DNA of 64,000 nt, taken from Laetiporus sulphureus 93-53. Lineage: Eukaryota > Basidiomycota > Agaricomycetes > Polyporales > Laetiporaceae. Positions 9,835-21,526 of this stretch are shown here, piece after piece. Made by a program: the position numbers and the translations under genes. The stretch spans positions 77,655 to 141,654 of the forward strand of contig NW_024468577.1 in NCBI RefSeq assembly GCF_001632365.1, read 5' to 3'. Below the pieces are notes generated by a model. It was not told where the DNA came from. It ran no database searches and saw only the letters and a list, made by a program, of their open reading frames with translations. Numbering within the stretch: position 1 is the first letter of the stretch; each line of letters opens with the position of its first letter.

Positions 9835-10649
9835 GACTCTTTCTCGAGGGTCTCTAATCGTATCTGAGAAGGGTTTCTGATCTATTGGTGGTGTGCTGGT
9901 GTAGCGACACATTCAACTGTGTATTTGCTTGCATTGCATGTATCAATGGCAGATCATTTAGCGCTATCATTCCTGCGAACCGTTCGTGCGAGGGATCATG
10001 CATATGCATGGTCTCGACCACAAACGCGTCTCGTCACCAATCATGTGATGCGTGACATTTCGTTGTGCCATGGCTTTCGAATGCCAACGTTCTCTCCTGC
10101 GGTCCTCACGCTCTGTTCACCATCGTACCAATCATTAGGTCCATCTTCGTCAAACCATGAATACATTTCCAGTGCTCAGAAATGCATCCCAGCTTTCCAA
10201 GTCAATCAGACATCGTCGTTCCCAGGCACTGAACGCGCCCATTACTTTGGCTTCACCAATTGCCGCTTATGCAATGTGAGGTTTCAGCGGATACGTCTTT
10301 GTATGCGCAGAAAGTCGGCCAACACGCTTCTAGCACCGAATGTGATATCTTTTAGGTGCTGGCTGCGCCAGTTGCAGCTACTTACGCATTTTTCCTGTGT
10401 AGAATGAATAAATGTCATAGCGAAATATATATAGCAACACAAGGCCCGGCTCAGCGCTCCATGATCCTTGTACATTACTGTGGACTATATGGCTAGTGAG
10501 GAAAGCGGCCGTCAGTTCCTGCACAGTACAGACTACCAGCCCCGGATATCACGCAAACGAGATCCTGCGTATATGTACTCCTAATTATAAGCAACTATTT
10601 GCTAATCTGTCTCAGCCTCCAAACCTATGCCCCTCTGGTCAAGAAACCC
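9835..10649. other. Intergenic, 3' regions of GCV1 and the ZNF511-like gene
   Basis: Two genes converge here. A 162-codon open frame at 9919-10407 has a start codon other than ATG and no recognisable protein pattern, and I regard it as chance. Nothing else is visible. Confidence 0.5.
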
Positions 10650-12027
10650 TCACGGAGTCGTACCTCTGATAGTTCCTCTCCCCAGCGATCCTCCGCCGGT
10701 GCCACCACGGCTTATGCCCCTCCCCCTCGCAGGCTGCACAGCACGACCACCGCCACGTCCTCTCGGCACGTTTCCATTCAACCTGATCATGCCCCCTCTA
10801 GTTGCTGGTGGTCCATGCACGCCTCTGCGAATGAACCCTCCGCCTAAGATGCCTCGCATCGGTGCCTGCGTCTGCATGTCCATTCGCGCACTTCCGCCCA
10901 TCGCAATGTTTCCTGATGTAGTCGCCTGTGGGGACATCATACCACGTCCTATCCCTCCCATAGCCCCGTTGAAACCTCCACGTCCTCTCGCCATCGCTGC
11001 GCCGCGTTGCATTATGCCTGCCCGCCCACGGCCAAATCCTGGTCTTGTCGCGCCACGTCCAAATCTGATCTTCGGTGGAACGAGCGAAAGAGAGCCCATC
11101 GCCCCCATAAGCGTGTCCATTGTCTCGTCCTCCTTGTTCTCGCTGGCTTCATCTTCGTACTTTCCTACCGATTCCTTCCCGTTCTGCAGCTGAACTTGTG
11201 TTCCATTCGCGCCAGACGCCTCTGTTTCCCCATCCATCTTGGCATCATCCACTTGTGTTTCATGTACCTCTTCCTCTCCTTCATCGTCGCTTGCAATGTC
11301 GCTCCCACTACCGTCGTCCATGTCATCATTCACCTCCTCCCGCGCAGCCCACTTCCCTCGAACCATGCTGGCGCCCTCGCCCCATCGCTTCAAAAGTTCT
11401 CCCACTCCCTTGTTCGTTACAGCGAAGAAGTATTCTTTCGGATATCCGTGCGCCTGGATGAGATGCAGCCGCCGCGCCTTAGGTGTGAGGAACATTTTCG
11501 AGCATGTTGTGAGGTGGCACGCAAACTTTGATTGAGAATATAACGTGTCAGCATCAGAACATGCGACAAAAGGAGCTGGAATAACTGACAATCTTTTCTC
11601 CTCTATCCTTCCGTATCGAGGCAAGAGGATCGTGGCATTCTGCCTGATGCTATTCCAGGGAATGCGCCATTGTCAGGGCTCTCCAACTGACGGATATGTC
11701 CGAAAGGTGAAAACATGTAGACTGTATACTCACCAACTCCAACAATCTCGCATCTGGAAAAACACAGCCACATCCTCTCTCCTCACAGACGTGCGCATGG
11801 TATTTTGCATAGTGGGCCTCAATATCACTGCTGCTCTCCAGCGGCGTAGGCCGATTCTGAGGAGGATTACATGTCGGCGGAAGGGTGCAAAGGAAGGGAC
11901 TAGCACATGTCGACACGTCCGCAGGTAGAGCAGTTCGTACAGCCTTTGGCGTAGGTTCTGGTGAGGGAGAAGGGGACCACGTGGTCGAAGATGTTTGAGA
12001 CTGTTCCCGAGGTCTTTTGGAGGACAT
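10650..12027 (-). CDS. C2H2 zinc-finger protein, ZNF511-like
   Basis: The ATG at 12027 opens MSSKRPREQSQTSSTTW, a Ser/Pro-rich stretch followed by the helix DIEAHYAKYHAHVC and a first C2H2-type finger ending in LLELHQAECHDPLASIRKDR. After a short intron comes the second finger, FACHLTTCSKMFLTPKARR with LHLIQAHGYPKEYFF. This order and spacing resemble the eukaryotic ZNF511 family. The C-terminal half is acidic, then rich in RG/RGG repeats (FGRGATRPGFGRGRAGIMQR), a sign of RNA binding or arginine methylation. Two introns were resolved, one at each end of the HQAECH exon. An upstream in-frame extension to 12252 looks non-coding, so the 12027 start is preferred. Molecular role unknown; nuclear location is inferred. 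Confidence 0.8.
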
Positions 12028-12282
12028 GTAAGCGATAGCGAAATGAGTGTCGTTGCAGCAGTCGTAAGGTGGTCGTAACAGAAAGCAGAAAGCAGAGGAC
12101 GTGTGAACGGTGAGCGCTCCAGTAAGCGGCTGTGGCCTAAGCCATCTTCTCATTGAGTGATATACGCAATGTTCATCTCGAGCTCCAGCCCTCGATAGTG
12201 CCTGAATAGACGACTTATCAGATGAGGTGGAAGACGGACGACTAGGACTCATTTAAGAGTATACGTTGGGAGCACAAAAGAT

Positions 12283-12414
12283 GGCCAACGCCGGGATCGA
12301 ACCGACGACCTTGGCCTCACTTACAAGCATCACCAAAACCAAAACCTTTCAATGTTGGGTTACCAGAAGGTTGCAATCTTAGCACCACGCTCTAACCAAC
12401 TGAGCTAGCCGGCC
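12283..12414 (-). tRNA. Intron-containing tRNA-like gene, Ile-like body with AAG at the anticodon position
   Basis: The minus strand gives a 7-bp acceptor (GGCCGGC with GTTGGCC, allowing G-T pairs), a D arm GCTCAGTTGGTTAGAGC, and a T arm GTCGGTTCGATCCCGGC, which contains a normal B box. With about 59 bp removed after position 37, the rest is 73 nt, a class I tRNA. A TTTT run follows the 3' end (minus strand ATCTTTTG), as for a Pol III terminator. The body resembles eukaryotic tRNA-Ile(AAU), but the loop reads CTAAGA, which puts AAG at positions 34-36 (Leu). The anticodon stem keeps four of five pairs. It could be a functional odd isoacceptor, a mis-assigned intron or a tRNA pseudogene. Confidence 0.7.
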
Positions 12415-12503
12415 TTCAAATCAATTGAAGTGTGTATTTATCAATCGCTTACTGTTCTCAATGGTTTCGAGACTGCTTGCAAGCTTGTACTAACACTGCC
12501 ACC

Positions 12504-13273
12504 ATGTTTTTCATCGTGAGTGCTCAAACGTTGTCTTTCGTACATACTCCATGTCGTCTTCCCTTAGAAAGAGCTGTCGCACACAATCTTGCTGCACCCT
12601 TCCTATTTCGGGCCTCGCATGCTGCAGTTCCTCGAGTCTAAGCTCTATTCCGATGTAGAGGGAACATGTTCTGGCCAGTTCGGGTACATCATCGCGGTTG
12701 TATCGATCCTAGACATCGGCAAGGGTATGGTCATCAGCGGTAGTGGTCAAGCTGAATTCATCACACGGTATCGGGCAATCGTGTTCAAGCCATTTAAGGG
12801 GGAGGTCGTGGACGGTGTTGTGAACAATGTGATCAAGGTCTGAGCGTCCAATTTTCTCAAAGCTTTCGATATATATCTGTTCGACCAGATGGGCTTTTTC
12901 GCCGACGTTGGACCGTTGACTGTGTTTGTCTCACAACAAGTAAGTAACTCCACTCCGTGTCACCGTTTCTCGCTGACGTCTGGTGTAGCTGATCCATCCG
13001 AATATGAGATTCGACCCCAATTCAAATCCGCCCTCATTCGCCTCAGAAGACCAGGTCCGAGTATTAGTTGTTGTACTTGTAGCTGGACGCTTACTTTTAT
13101 CGATAGATCATTGAGAAGAATACCAAAATCCGACTAAAGATAGTGGGAACGCGTGTGGACGCGACCGAAATCGTACGCATATGGTGATTTCTGTCGCTTC
13201 CTTTCCCTCACTGTCTCCATCACAGTTTGCCATCGGGACCATCAAGGAGGATCATTTGGGCGTCATCGAATGA
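12504..13273 (+). CDS. RPB7: RNA polymerase II subunit RPB7
   Basis: RPB7 forms the RPB4/RPB7 stalk of RNA polymerase II and contacts nascent RNA. Exon 1 is only four codons (MFFI); splicing joins it to [20 protein letters not shown], the family N-terminal signature. Further exons give [55 protein letters not shown], and the OB-fold end [19 protein letters not shown] and [15 protein letters not shown], stopping at TGA 13271-13273. Five introns of roughly 49-65 bp were placed with GT-AG ends, all keeping frame. The spliced protein of about 173 residues matches the family length. An AATAAA at about 13381 may be the polyadenylation signal. Confidence 0.96.
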
Positions 13274-13590
13274 AGCGAATATAGACTTCTGTGTATAGAT
13301 CGTTTCATACGCATTCCCGTTCTGACTATCATGGCTGTCGAACCTTGTCATTAATTGCTGTCTGTATCAACTATACTCGTCAATAAAATATACCGCATGG
13401 TTTCTCCTCAAGTAACAGATGGCGGCGATTATTGTGAGTGCATTGGCTTGCAGCCAGGTGACAGTACGTGAACATCCAAAGGTCCATAGATATTGAATAC
13501 ACATATAACTATAGGCTGAAAGCAACTGCAACGATACATACGTTCTGTGTGCACAAGAATAGACGTACAATCACAACACGGCAATAAAAT
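13274..13590. other. Intergenic between convergent RPB7 and VPS10
   Basis: 317 bp holding the two 3' untranslated regions; AATAAA occurs at about 13381 on the plus strand. No gene is visible. Confidence 0.5.
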
Positions 13591-16500
13591 CTACTCCTCG
13601 TCCTCGAATCGCAATATCTGCGCGTCTTCATCGACGGGTACTGATCGGTATCCACTACGGTTCCGCATTCCTGCGGTCATGTCTCCGAACCTGGATATAA
13701 TCGCTCCCCACGCGATGCCTGCAAGTCCCATAAGATACCACGGCACGGATGCGAGCGTGTCGAGTGCGCTTGAATTGCTGACATATCTCGGACCACTTTC
13801 TCCTCCAGGTAGTCGAATCGTCCTACCATGCATCGTGAGCAATCGCCACATCTGTACATCAAGTGACTTACCCTCTTGCCAGACCATGCTTGCGGTAGAA
13901 CCACCATCCAAAGAGACCGGCAAATGCGAAGGGAACCATCAATACTGTGAACCAGAACCAGCCGCTATGGCCTTTGATGCCGGGGCAAAGATGTTTGTCG
14001 CCCCGATCTAGACGTTTTCCGCCGTCGCACGTCGAATACGGAATCTTGCGATATTCAGTCCGTTCATACCAATGGTCCTCTCCGTTCCGGCATGAGTCGT
14101 CATCAGGTAATGGCTGTGTGCCCGGCACGAGAACGCACACGCCGCTCTCGTCCCTGTAATAGTTGAATTCGCTGCGAGAGTTTAAGACCATCGATTAAAC
14201 AGGCAAAGATTACACACAACCGATGTGATGAAGACGCACCACTCGAAATCACTGTTGTCGCATTCGCAATTCTTCACAACTTTCTCCGTAGCTTTAGGCT
14301 GGTTGCCAACTACGCAATTTGCATCACGGACGCGGCGATGATAGAGAGTCTGCAGTTGGGAATGAGATGTCAGAGATGATAGAGAGCCTACAGCCACAGC
14401 ACTGACCTGCCTGCCGAACAGACATAACTCGTTACGCTGTTCACTGGGACTCCATAGCTCAAAGTCGTCATTGCCAGGATTTTCGATACTCAGCACACCT
14501 GTAGCAATGTCACACTCGTGCGAATGAAAGAGATGTGGCATCGCTCACATTGCTTGCGTGTGAGTGATGAGAAGTCGATGTGGACAGCGACATGCACGAC
14601 GGGTGAACGAGGGTAATATCCCATCAGGATGAACCTTCTGCTGGTGTCCGACGGCACGGTGACAATTTCCTTCACTCGGATCTTTTCGTCGGTGAACCGG
14701 TACTCGCGCCAGTTTAGACCCTCATCCGTACTGAACAGAACATGATCCGTCGGCTCTTCGTCATTCGCCATGATGAGTATGGAACCGGAGTCTCCGAATT
14801 CCCAAAGATGGGCATCCTTGTGCACTTCCTCCCATGTGTGTCCCGCATCACGGCTAAGGAACGTGTCGCTTTCTGTGTACTCAGCGAGCGACGTGCCCAC
14901 ATTGCCAACAGCCATGAGCAGACCAGGGACGGAGGGCGTGCTGTAAGTAGCACGCGCATCATAGCGCTCGGTGTATCCATGGATGTGCAGGGCGCAGCTC
15001 TATGAGCGTACACCGGTCATCTCAGTTCCCATCACCTATGTCTTATCAAAGCAACTTACGGCACTGTCGCACTCGTAGTCGTGATTCAACGAGTCGGTAG
15101 GAGGAGGAACGAGACGCTTCCATGTCCCACCTGGGGAAAAATCTCTCAACACTGAATAAAAGGCTGCTGCGACGACTGCGTACCGTCATTATGTGTAATG
15201 CGAGTTTGCAGCTTCTTGCGACCCGATATGATCGCTTCTTGGGGGTTCGACACCACGTTGATGAGAGCGATGCCGTCAAGTCCGATCATCTTCTCGAAAT
15301 CCACGTATCCAGCCTCGTTGCGATTGACATTCTCGATGGAAAGACCGTAGTATGTACCGTTCGAATTCGACTTGAGAATGTGACCCCAGTATAGCCCAGG
15401 GAGCTCAGACGTCGTTACGTGAAGGAAGACTGCCTTTGTGCTGGATTCAAGGATCGTATAGGCCTAGAGAGGAGATGTCAGTAACGCGGCGCACACATTC
15501 ATGGTTATAACCTGACGCACATGCTGATCAGGCCTCATGTTGGGAGGGAATAATCCGCTGGCGAACTTTCTACCATCCAATGAAACTTGCAAGTCGAGGG
15601 CCTGCTTCTGCGTTTGGTACTGAAAAAGGATACCGGTCAGCAATGAATGGCAGGCGCAATTGGTTCGTCGCGTTCACCTCCGCAACAATCAAAAACTCGC
15701 TGAACTTCGCAAAGCCGACCACATGGTCGAAGAGCTTTGTTTGCTCACTAAAGAACCCCGTCCCGCCAATCAGTTGCAACGGGTTCTCCATGGAGAAGAA
15801 CCGCTGCGATCCCTCTTTGTTCTTATACACCTCGCAGATTATCTGGTTAGGGTCTACCAGCAGTTCCGCATCTCTCGCCCACGCGCAATTCCGTACATAC
15901 TTCTCGATCAACGTCCACTTCTCTCCATTGTTGCGTGAATAGGACGCCTCCACGTGACAGTTCTCTCCGAAGCCTGAGCATCCCTCACTGCCCGTCCAGA
16001 TCAGGTAGTCCGACTTGGTCGGGTGGAAATGCAGAATCGGCAGGCCAAAGTTGTTCGGCGGATTGGGAACGTTCATCGTTTTCCACGTCCGTCCGGTGTC
16101 AGTGGTGTAATAGTGACGATTTGTAGGGGTGATCAAGTAGGCGCGATCATTGGTGAACTTGTGATGGTAGAAAGCAACGAAGCGTTCCTCTGGGACAATC
16201 TGTCGCCACGTGTATCCCTCGTTGCTGGATTGCCAGATCGTGTTGTCAGACAAGCGAACGAGGATCGTCTGGATGAGCGTTAGACTCGGTCATCTTTCGC
16301 GGCATACAAGACGACTACTCACAGTGGAATCCTTGAAGTATGCAAATTGCACGACAGGGGCCTGGAATTCGAACTAGACATTGATCGGTGAGTAGGTGCC
16401 GGACGACTCCACCATCACTACCTACCGTCTGGTGTATGATCTGGCCCTCCGCTGGCTGAGCTGAACAAAGTCTGTATTAAACTGCGCAGTATCAGAAAAT

Positions 16501-18979
16501 ACAGACATACCATTCGAGCACGGCTTTTCCACAGGATCGTCCTTTCGTACTCCTCTACTTCTATCACACGTATTGCCGGGAATCAACCGGTAGCCAGAGG
16601 AACCTCTGTAGGTCTGATCTTGCTGATCTGGAGGGCATACGCCTGCAGGTATGGGCTCCGGCCCAACAGGCACGCACACATTTCCTTCGCGCACGAAATT
16701 GTAATCGCTGACGCCGAATTGCAGATCAGAATACGAAGCGTAGCTATGAGAAAAACGAAGAAAGACTGACCATTCGTAATCCTCATCCGTGCACGGACAG
16801 TCTTCCTCGTGTTCAACTGGGTCTGCAAACTTCTCGCCGACATAGCAGTCTGCATCTGGCTTGCGACGCTTGTACCATTGCTGCGCAAGTAGCAGTGTCA
16901 CTCAATCACAATCTCACCATAGTTGCGGTTGACTTACCTTGTGTCCCATCAGGCACTCATGCGTCAGCGAACGTGCATACCATCTCTCATAGTCGTCCTC
17001 GCCGCACTTCCTCGACCGCATAGGCAGGAAGTCCAAGAATACCACAGCATAGCGACCCTGGTTGCTTTGAGCATCATCCTTCGCCACTTGCCCTACGAGC
17101 ATGAACTTTTGCGAAGTCGAATCGGGCACCGTTGTCAGTATACGTGCGCGAAGTTTGACACCGAAGTTGAGCGTGCGCCTGGACTCATGAGTTGTGTCTC
17201 GATAGAGTTGTATGATTGTGAGGCTATTACGCACCATGTACGGCCCAGATCGCTCGAATAGCTTACGCTGTCCGTCGCATCTTCATCGTCTACGACCACC
17301 ATGATGCTCCCCTGGTCGCCAAACTCATATTTGTGCGCACCCATACGCACCATGGTCCATGTCACTCCCGCATCTGTGCTCAGGAAAGTATCGCACTCAT
17401 CGTACGGTTTCAGATACGCGCCGATCGAGCCAACGCCCATAACGAAACCTGGCGCTGGCGAGGAGAAGACACGTCCGAAGTTGTGCGGGACAGTCACAGA
17501 GTGCAGGTGCAGTGAACAATCGGCATTATTAGGGTTACACCAGATACCCCGTCCTTCGCTGTCCTCCGATGGTGGCGTCAAGCGGGACCAGGAACGGCCT
17601 GCGGGAGTTGACATGACACGGATTTTATGAGGACGCACTGGGTACTCACCATCGTCAAACGTTATCTTTGTCTGTAACTGCTTCGTCGCCCCGCGTCCCT
17701 CCACTTCCTCTGCATTCGCCACCACATTCGCCATCCCGACGCCCTCGATCCCGTAGAGGTCTTCGAAGTCGACGTACCCCATTTCATTCCGGTTTGTATC
17801 CTTCAGACTCTCCACGAAGAACGTCCCGTTCGAGTTGCTCACGAACAGCGTACCGATAGTCGTTTGATCCTGGAGCATGACGTCCACAGCAAGCGAGTGT
17901 GTCGTCGACTCGACGATCGTGTACCCATTCTCCCTCAGACGAGCAGACGACGCATGCGGGAAGCGGGCTTTTGCCCAGGTCTTGGTATCTACGGAGACGT
18001 ACAGCAGCATCTCGCCATTGTTCCCAGGCGAGAGGTCTCTCAGAGCGACCACGGCGAACTTCGATACAATCGCGAACGCCATAACACCCTTCGCGTTCTT
18101 GCCGATGCCGAGGTCCTCGATCTTGTTCTCATTCTTGAAGAAATCGGTAGAGGAGAATAGTCGGCTGGAGGAGAGCGCATGCGCGCCCGAGGTAGTGGTC
18201 GTATCAAATGCCACACAGTAAATCAGGTCAGGATGTGCATCGTGCTTGAAGTCCTTGCTGCTGTGAGCGAACTGGCAACGTGATGTCTCGGCAAGAAGTA
18301 GCTGAGGCTCGTCGCTAAAGGCTTCCTTGGTATAGTATGTCTGCAGGCGCCGTGAGATCACGAAGAACATAGCCTCCGGGAATGACGAACGTACTTCATC
18401 ATGACAGATTGATCCCCAGCCTGTACTCCGTTCACAGCTCGTTCCTTGGTACAATATGTATCCGTACTTTTTGGGATCGGAGTGGAACGACAGAGGTTTT
18501 CCGACGAGGGCTGGTTGTATTGGCATCTCAAACCGACGCCATGTTCTGCCTCGGTCCTCCGTTCGATAGTGTGTTGTGCCTCTAGTCAGTACGAATGCCT
18601 TACGCAGCCTCAGTATACAACACATGTCAAAGAAGGAGCTCACATACGTAGCTGTTGTCGAAGGGATGCTCAATGACCATCGAGGCTTGTCCCTCGGGTA
18701 TACCATTGGCTTTGTTCCATGTCTTACCCTCGTCCGGAGACACAAAGACATCGCCATTCACTGCATCATGATATATTGCAGTCTATCACAGAAGGAATGA
18801 GCAGCATGCTCCATAAATGAAAATATGGAACCTGCCGTAGTATCGTCGAAGAAGAACAGCCTGCTGGGTAGATTCTGAAAAGCGGTGACAGAGTGTTCGG
18901 GTTGCTGTGCTCGTACGACGAGCAAGAGCGGCATCAAGCACGCGTACCAGAACAAGAGAGCCGTCATGTGTAGAATCAT
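13591..18979 (-). CDS. VPS10: Vacuolar protein sorting receptor VPS10 (sortilin family)
   Basis: VPS10 is the Golgi-to-endosome receptor for carboxypeptidase Y and other vacuolar hydrolases. The ATG at 18979 starts a signal peptide ([20 protein letters not shown]), followed by the mature start [20 protein letters not shown]. Two Vps10 domains follow, each with BNR-type repeats such as [16 protein letters not shown] blades, [34 protein letters not shown] in the first and [20 protein letters not shown] in the second, and each closed by a cysteine-rich 10CC module. One membrane span ([20 protein letters not shown]) and a second hydrophobic stretch ([18 protein letters not shown]) precede a cytosolic tail with a YRSV sorting-type motif and an acidic end (EDEE). 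Multiple short introns. Length of about 1,450-1,500 residues is normal for fungi. Confidence 0.95.
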
Positions 18980-21526
18980 GGCGAACGAGCTGCTCGTTGC
19001 GCACCACGAGAGTAGTACTCAGTGGCCTGCGCAGACTCAGGCGAAGCGCCCGACTGCGGGCCACACATGCGCACGTGACTCAGCCCGCGGTACTACAGGC
19101 GCTTGTTCTCTCTGTCGGTCACAAGCACTGAATATTTTGCTTCCGAACGGCGAGCGAGAGATCCTCTAGAGCCGGACAGCAGTGTGTCTGCATTGTGGCT
19201 CCTGCTGCTCAGCGTCGCCTTCGACAATATTACACCGACCCTTAAGTGCATCGAGCTGCGTCCCTCCAGTTGAACAAGGGTGCTCATGTAAGCCGCTTAA
19301 CGTCTACGCCATTTTTGACGTCGCAGATCATCCGGAGGCTACAGTGCTGCGAGTTTGTGATCCTAGATGCGAGGTACTCGGCGACTTGTCGTAGCGCAGG
19401 ACAGGCAACTCGACCTCCGAGATGATTGTTCATCGAATTGTGGGTGGGACTTCACTCTATCCGCTCAATTCTTGGATTTAACTTCTATCATATATTTGAT
19501 GTGTGTCTGGCCGTTTCGAGGTTTGTTCCATCGGTGTCGCCGCCACGAATCTTCCCGCTTGTGTTCATGACTACTTCGCGACCCTGAATTCGTTGCGTGA
19601 AAAGCTCATCCATTCATTCTAGAGACTCTTGTCTTCCGTCATGCCATGCCTATGTCCGCCACCCGAACGTCTGGACTCGTGAACGGGTGCGCTTCTAGCG
19701 TGACAACAAATCTGGCCTCGCTTCTTCATTGCATCCCTCCCCTGCATGTGTCACAAGCCCTGATGGAACTCGGCTATTGCCAAGTCTCTCCCGCGAGCCC
19801 ACAGAAGCCCACAATGTGGCGGATCGTTCGCTCGGCCCACAGGGTTGCCGCTGCAGCAGCTATGACCTTGCATGTACCGGTGAGTGAATGAGCGGATGCT
19901 GTTTGTAAGTATCCGGAAATGATGCGTAGCTGAGTGGGCAGATGATGAAGCAAGCCATATGATGGCGTAGTCAGGTCACGTAATATATTCCGGTAATGTT
20001 TCTCATATCGGGCTAGCCCCAACGCACTCTGCCCCAGCCGGTCAAGCCACGTATTTTTCAGTGCGATTGCTAGCCATATCGCAAATCACTTCGCTTTCTG
20101 ATTTCCAGCGAGACTTCATCACGTTTTTTTTCAGACTCAGCATCCTTCGACGCGCTACGGCCTGGGGATTGACACCGCTTACCATACTCGGCAGTCCTGC
20201 AACAGCTTCGGGCCCTGACGGAAACCTGCTCGTGTGTACAACGCGTTCCGTTCGGGATGCGTATACCATTCAAGGTTTGGTCTTGTCTTGCTCCGCTATT
20301 TGCAACTGAGCTCGTGTCTGGCACTGCCTGACAGACCGCTAATTGGGGTCACCTCTATCTGATGAAAGTATCATGCTCTAAACGTTTCTTTTCATTCAGT
20401 GTGGCGCATACTCATTGACAAGGAGTTCCTGATCACGACGCGTTGGTCGCAACCTGTGGACCGGTGAACATTCCGGCGCCGTGTGCTTACCATAGTCTTT
20501 CTTGTCATCCAACTACCGACACACTGACCGACCGCATACTGAACGGCGCTACATCGTACCTTACGCCAGCTTTACGTGTACAAATCCGCATGCCTTTGGT
20601 CCACACCGTGCACGAGGATGTTTCGGTTGATACGCATTTGCCTAGAATATCTCCCTGACGGCCAGCTGTCATGAGGCGTTCGCTGCATCAAAGATACAGC
20701 TAGCGCATTCCAGACTAGAACAGCAGTGGCGCTGGTTCTGTTCTGGACGTTTGCTTGTTGCGTTCTCAGCCTATGCATTGGGTGCTGGCCTTCCTGCCGG
20801 GCGCACTCCCCGAAGGCTGTTGTCGCGGGATGGCGCTTGATGTGCCGACATCTTCTTCCTTTCTCCAAGTAGAATAGATTTTCAAGCCTCCCAAGCGCAA
20901 GGTCAAAACGCAATGTTTGTTCATATCATCGAAGGCCCTCTTGCAAGCGAAGTGCTAGCGAAGCATAATCAATTTATGCGCATAGCTGAAATGGAGCCGT
21001 TCCGAGCCGGCTACCATGCTGATTTGCATCCGGCAAGGGCAGATCGGGATTTCCTGCTATTAGTATCTAAATTCTCCCGCGCCGATCGCTTCCCGAAAGA
21101 GATACGATTTGCGCCACGTTTCCAAAACCTTCGTCAAGCGTTGCAGCACCGTTTAAGGGGAACAGAGTCTCCACTCCACGGCCCTTGGCCCGCATCCAGA
21201 ATGATAGGAATGACTCGGCCTGCATTGAATCGCTAAAATGACCTTGCTTGCCGATGGAAGATGCGTTCACACGTCACTTTCCTCTCCAGATTATCTACCC
21301 GGTGCGGCCGGGCAAAATGCGATCAAGGACAGCGTATAGAGCGCGAAGATCCAGGCTCGAGATAAGTCCGGCTACGTTCGCGAGACGGAAAGCTCGGCTA
21401 TCGTGGCGTCATTAAATATCGTGCTTTCCAGCGGGTCTGCGTTCCTGCCGTGCGTTTCCTGGCCAGTTCTGCTTTATAAGGGCTGGAAATCATATTTCGC
21501 AGATACACCCTCCTTTCTCTGGCGAC
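18980..21526. other. Intergenic, 2.5 kb, no supported gene
   Basis: Only short open frames with no recognisable protein pattern occur, the largest around 20913-21236 (107 codons). No tRNA-like fold, long repeat or transposon terminus was found. The stretch separates the divergently oriented VPS10 and acyl-CoA oxidase-like genes, so parts may be promoter sequence. Confidence 0.5.
21473..21480 (+). promoter_or_regulatory. TATA-like box of the acyl-CoA oxidase-like gene
   Basis: TTTATAAG lies 47 bp before the ATG at 21527, with a CT-rich stretch (CACCCTCCTTTCTCT) between. Distance and sequence fit a core promoter with a short leader. Confidence 0.4.

Noticed and set aside
9919..10407. 162-codon plus-strand open frame after GCV1
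   Set aside because: No ATG start at its beginning, no recognisable motif, and it lies across the 3' ends of two convergent genes.
12028..12252. N-terminal extension of the ZNF511-like protein
   Set aside because: The extra residues are not like a protein domain, and the region fits a leader and promoter; the ATG at 12027 gives a normal start.
20913..21236. 107-codon frame upstream of the acyl-CoA oxidase-like gene
   Set aside because: Starts with ATG, but the composition and lack of motif give no support; it precedes the TATA-like box of the real gene.
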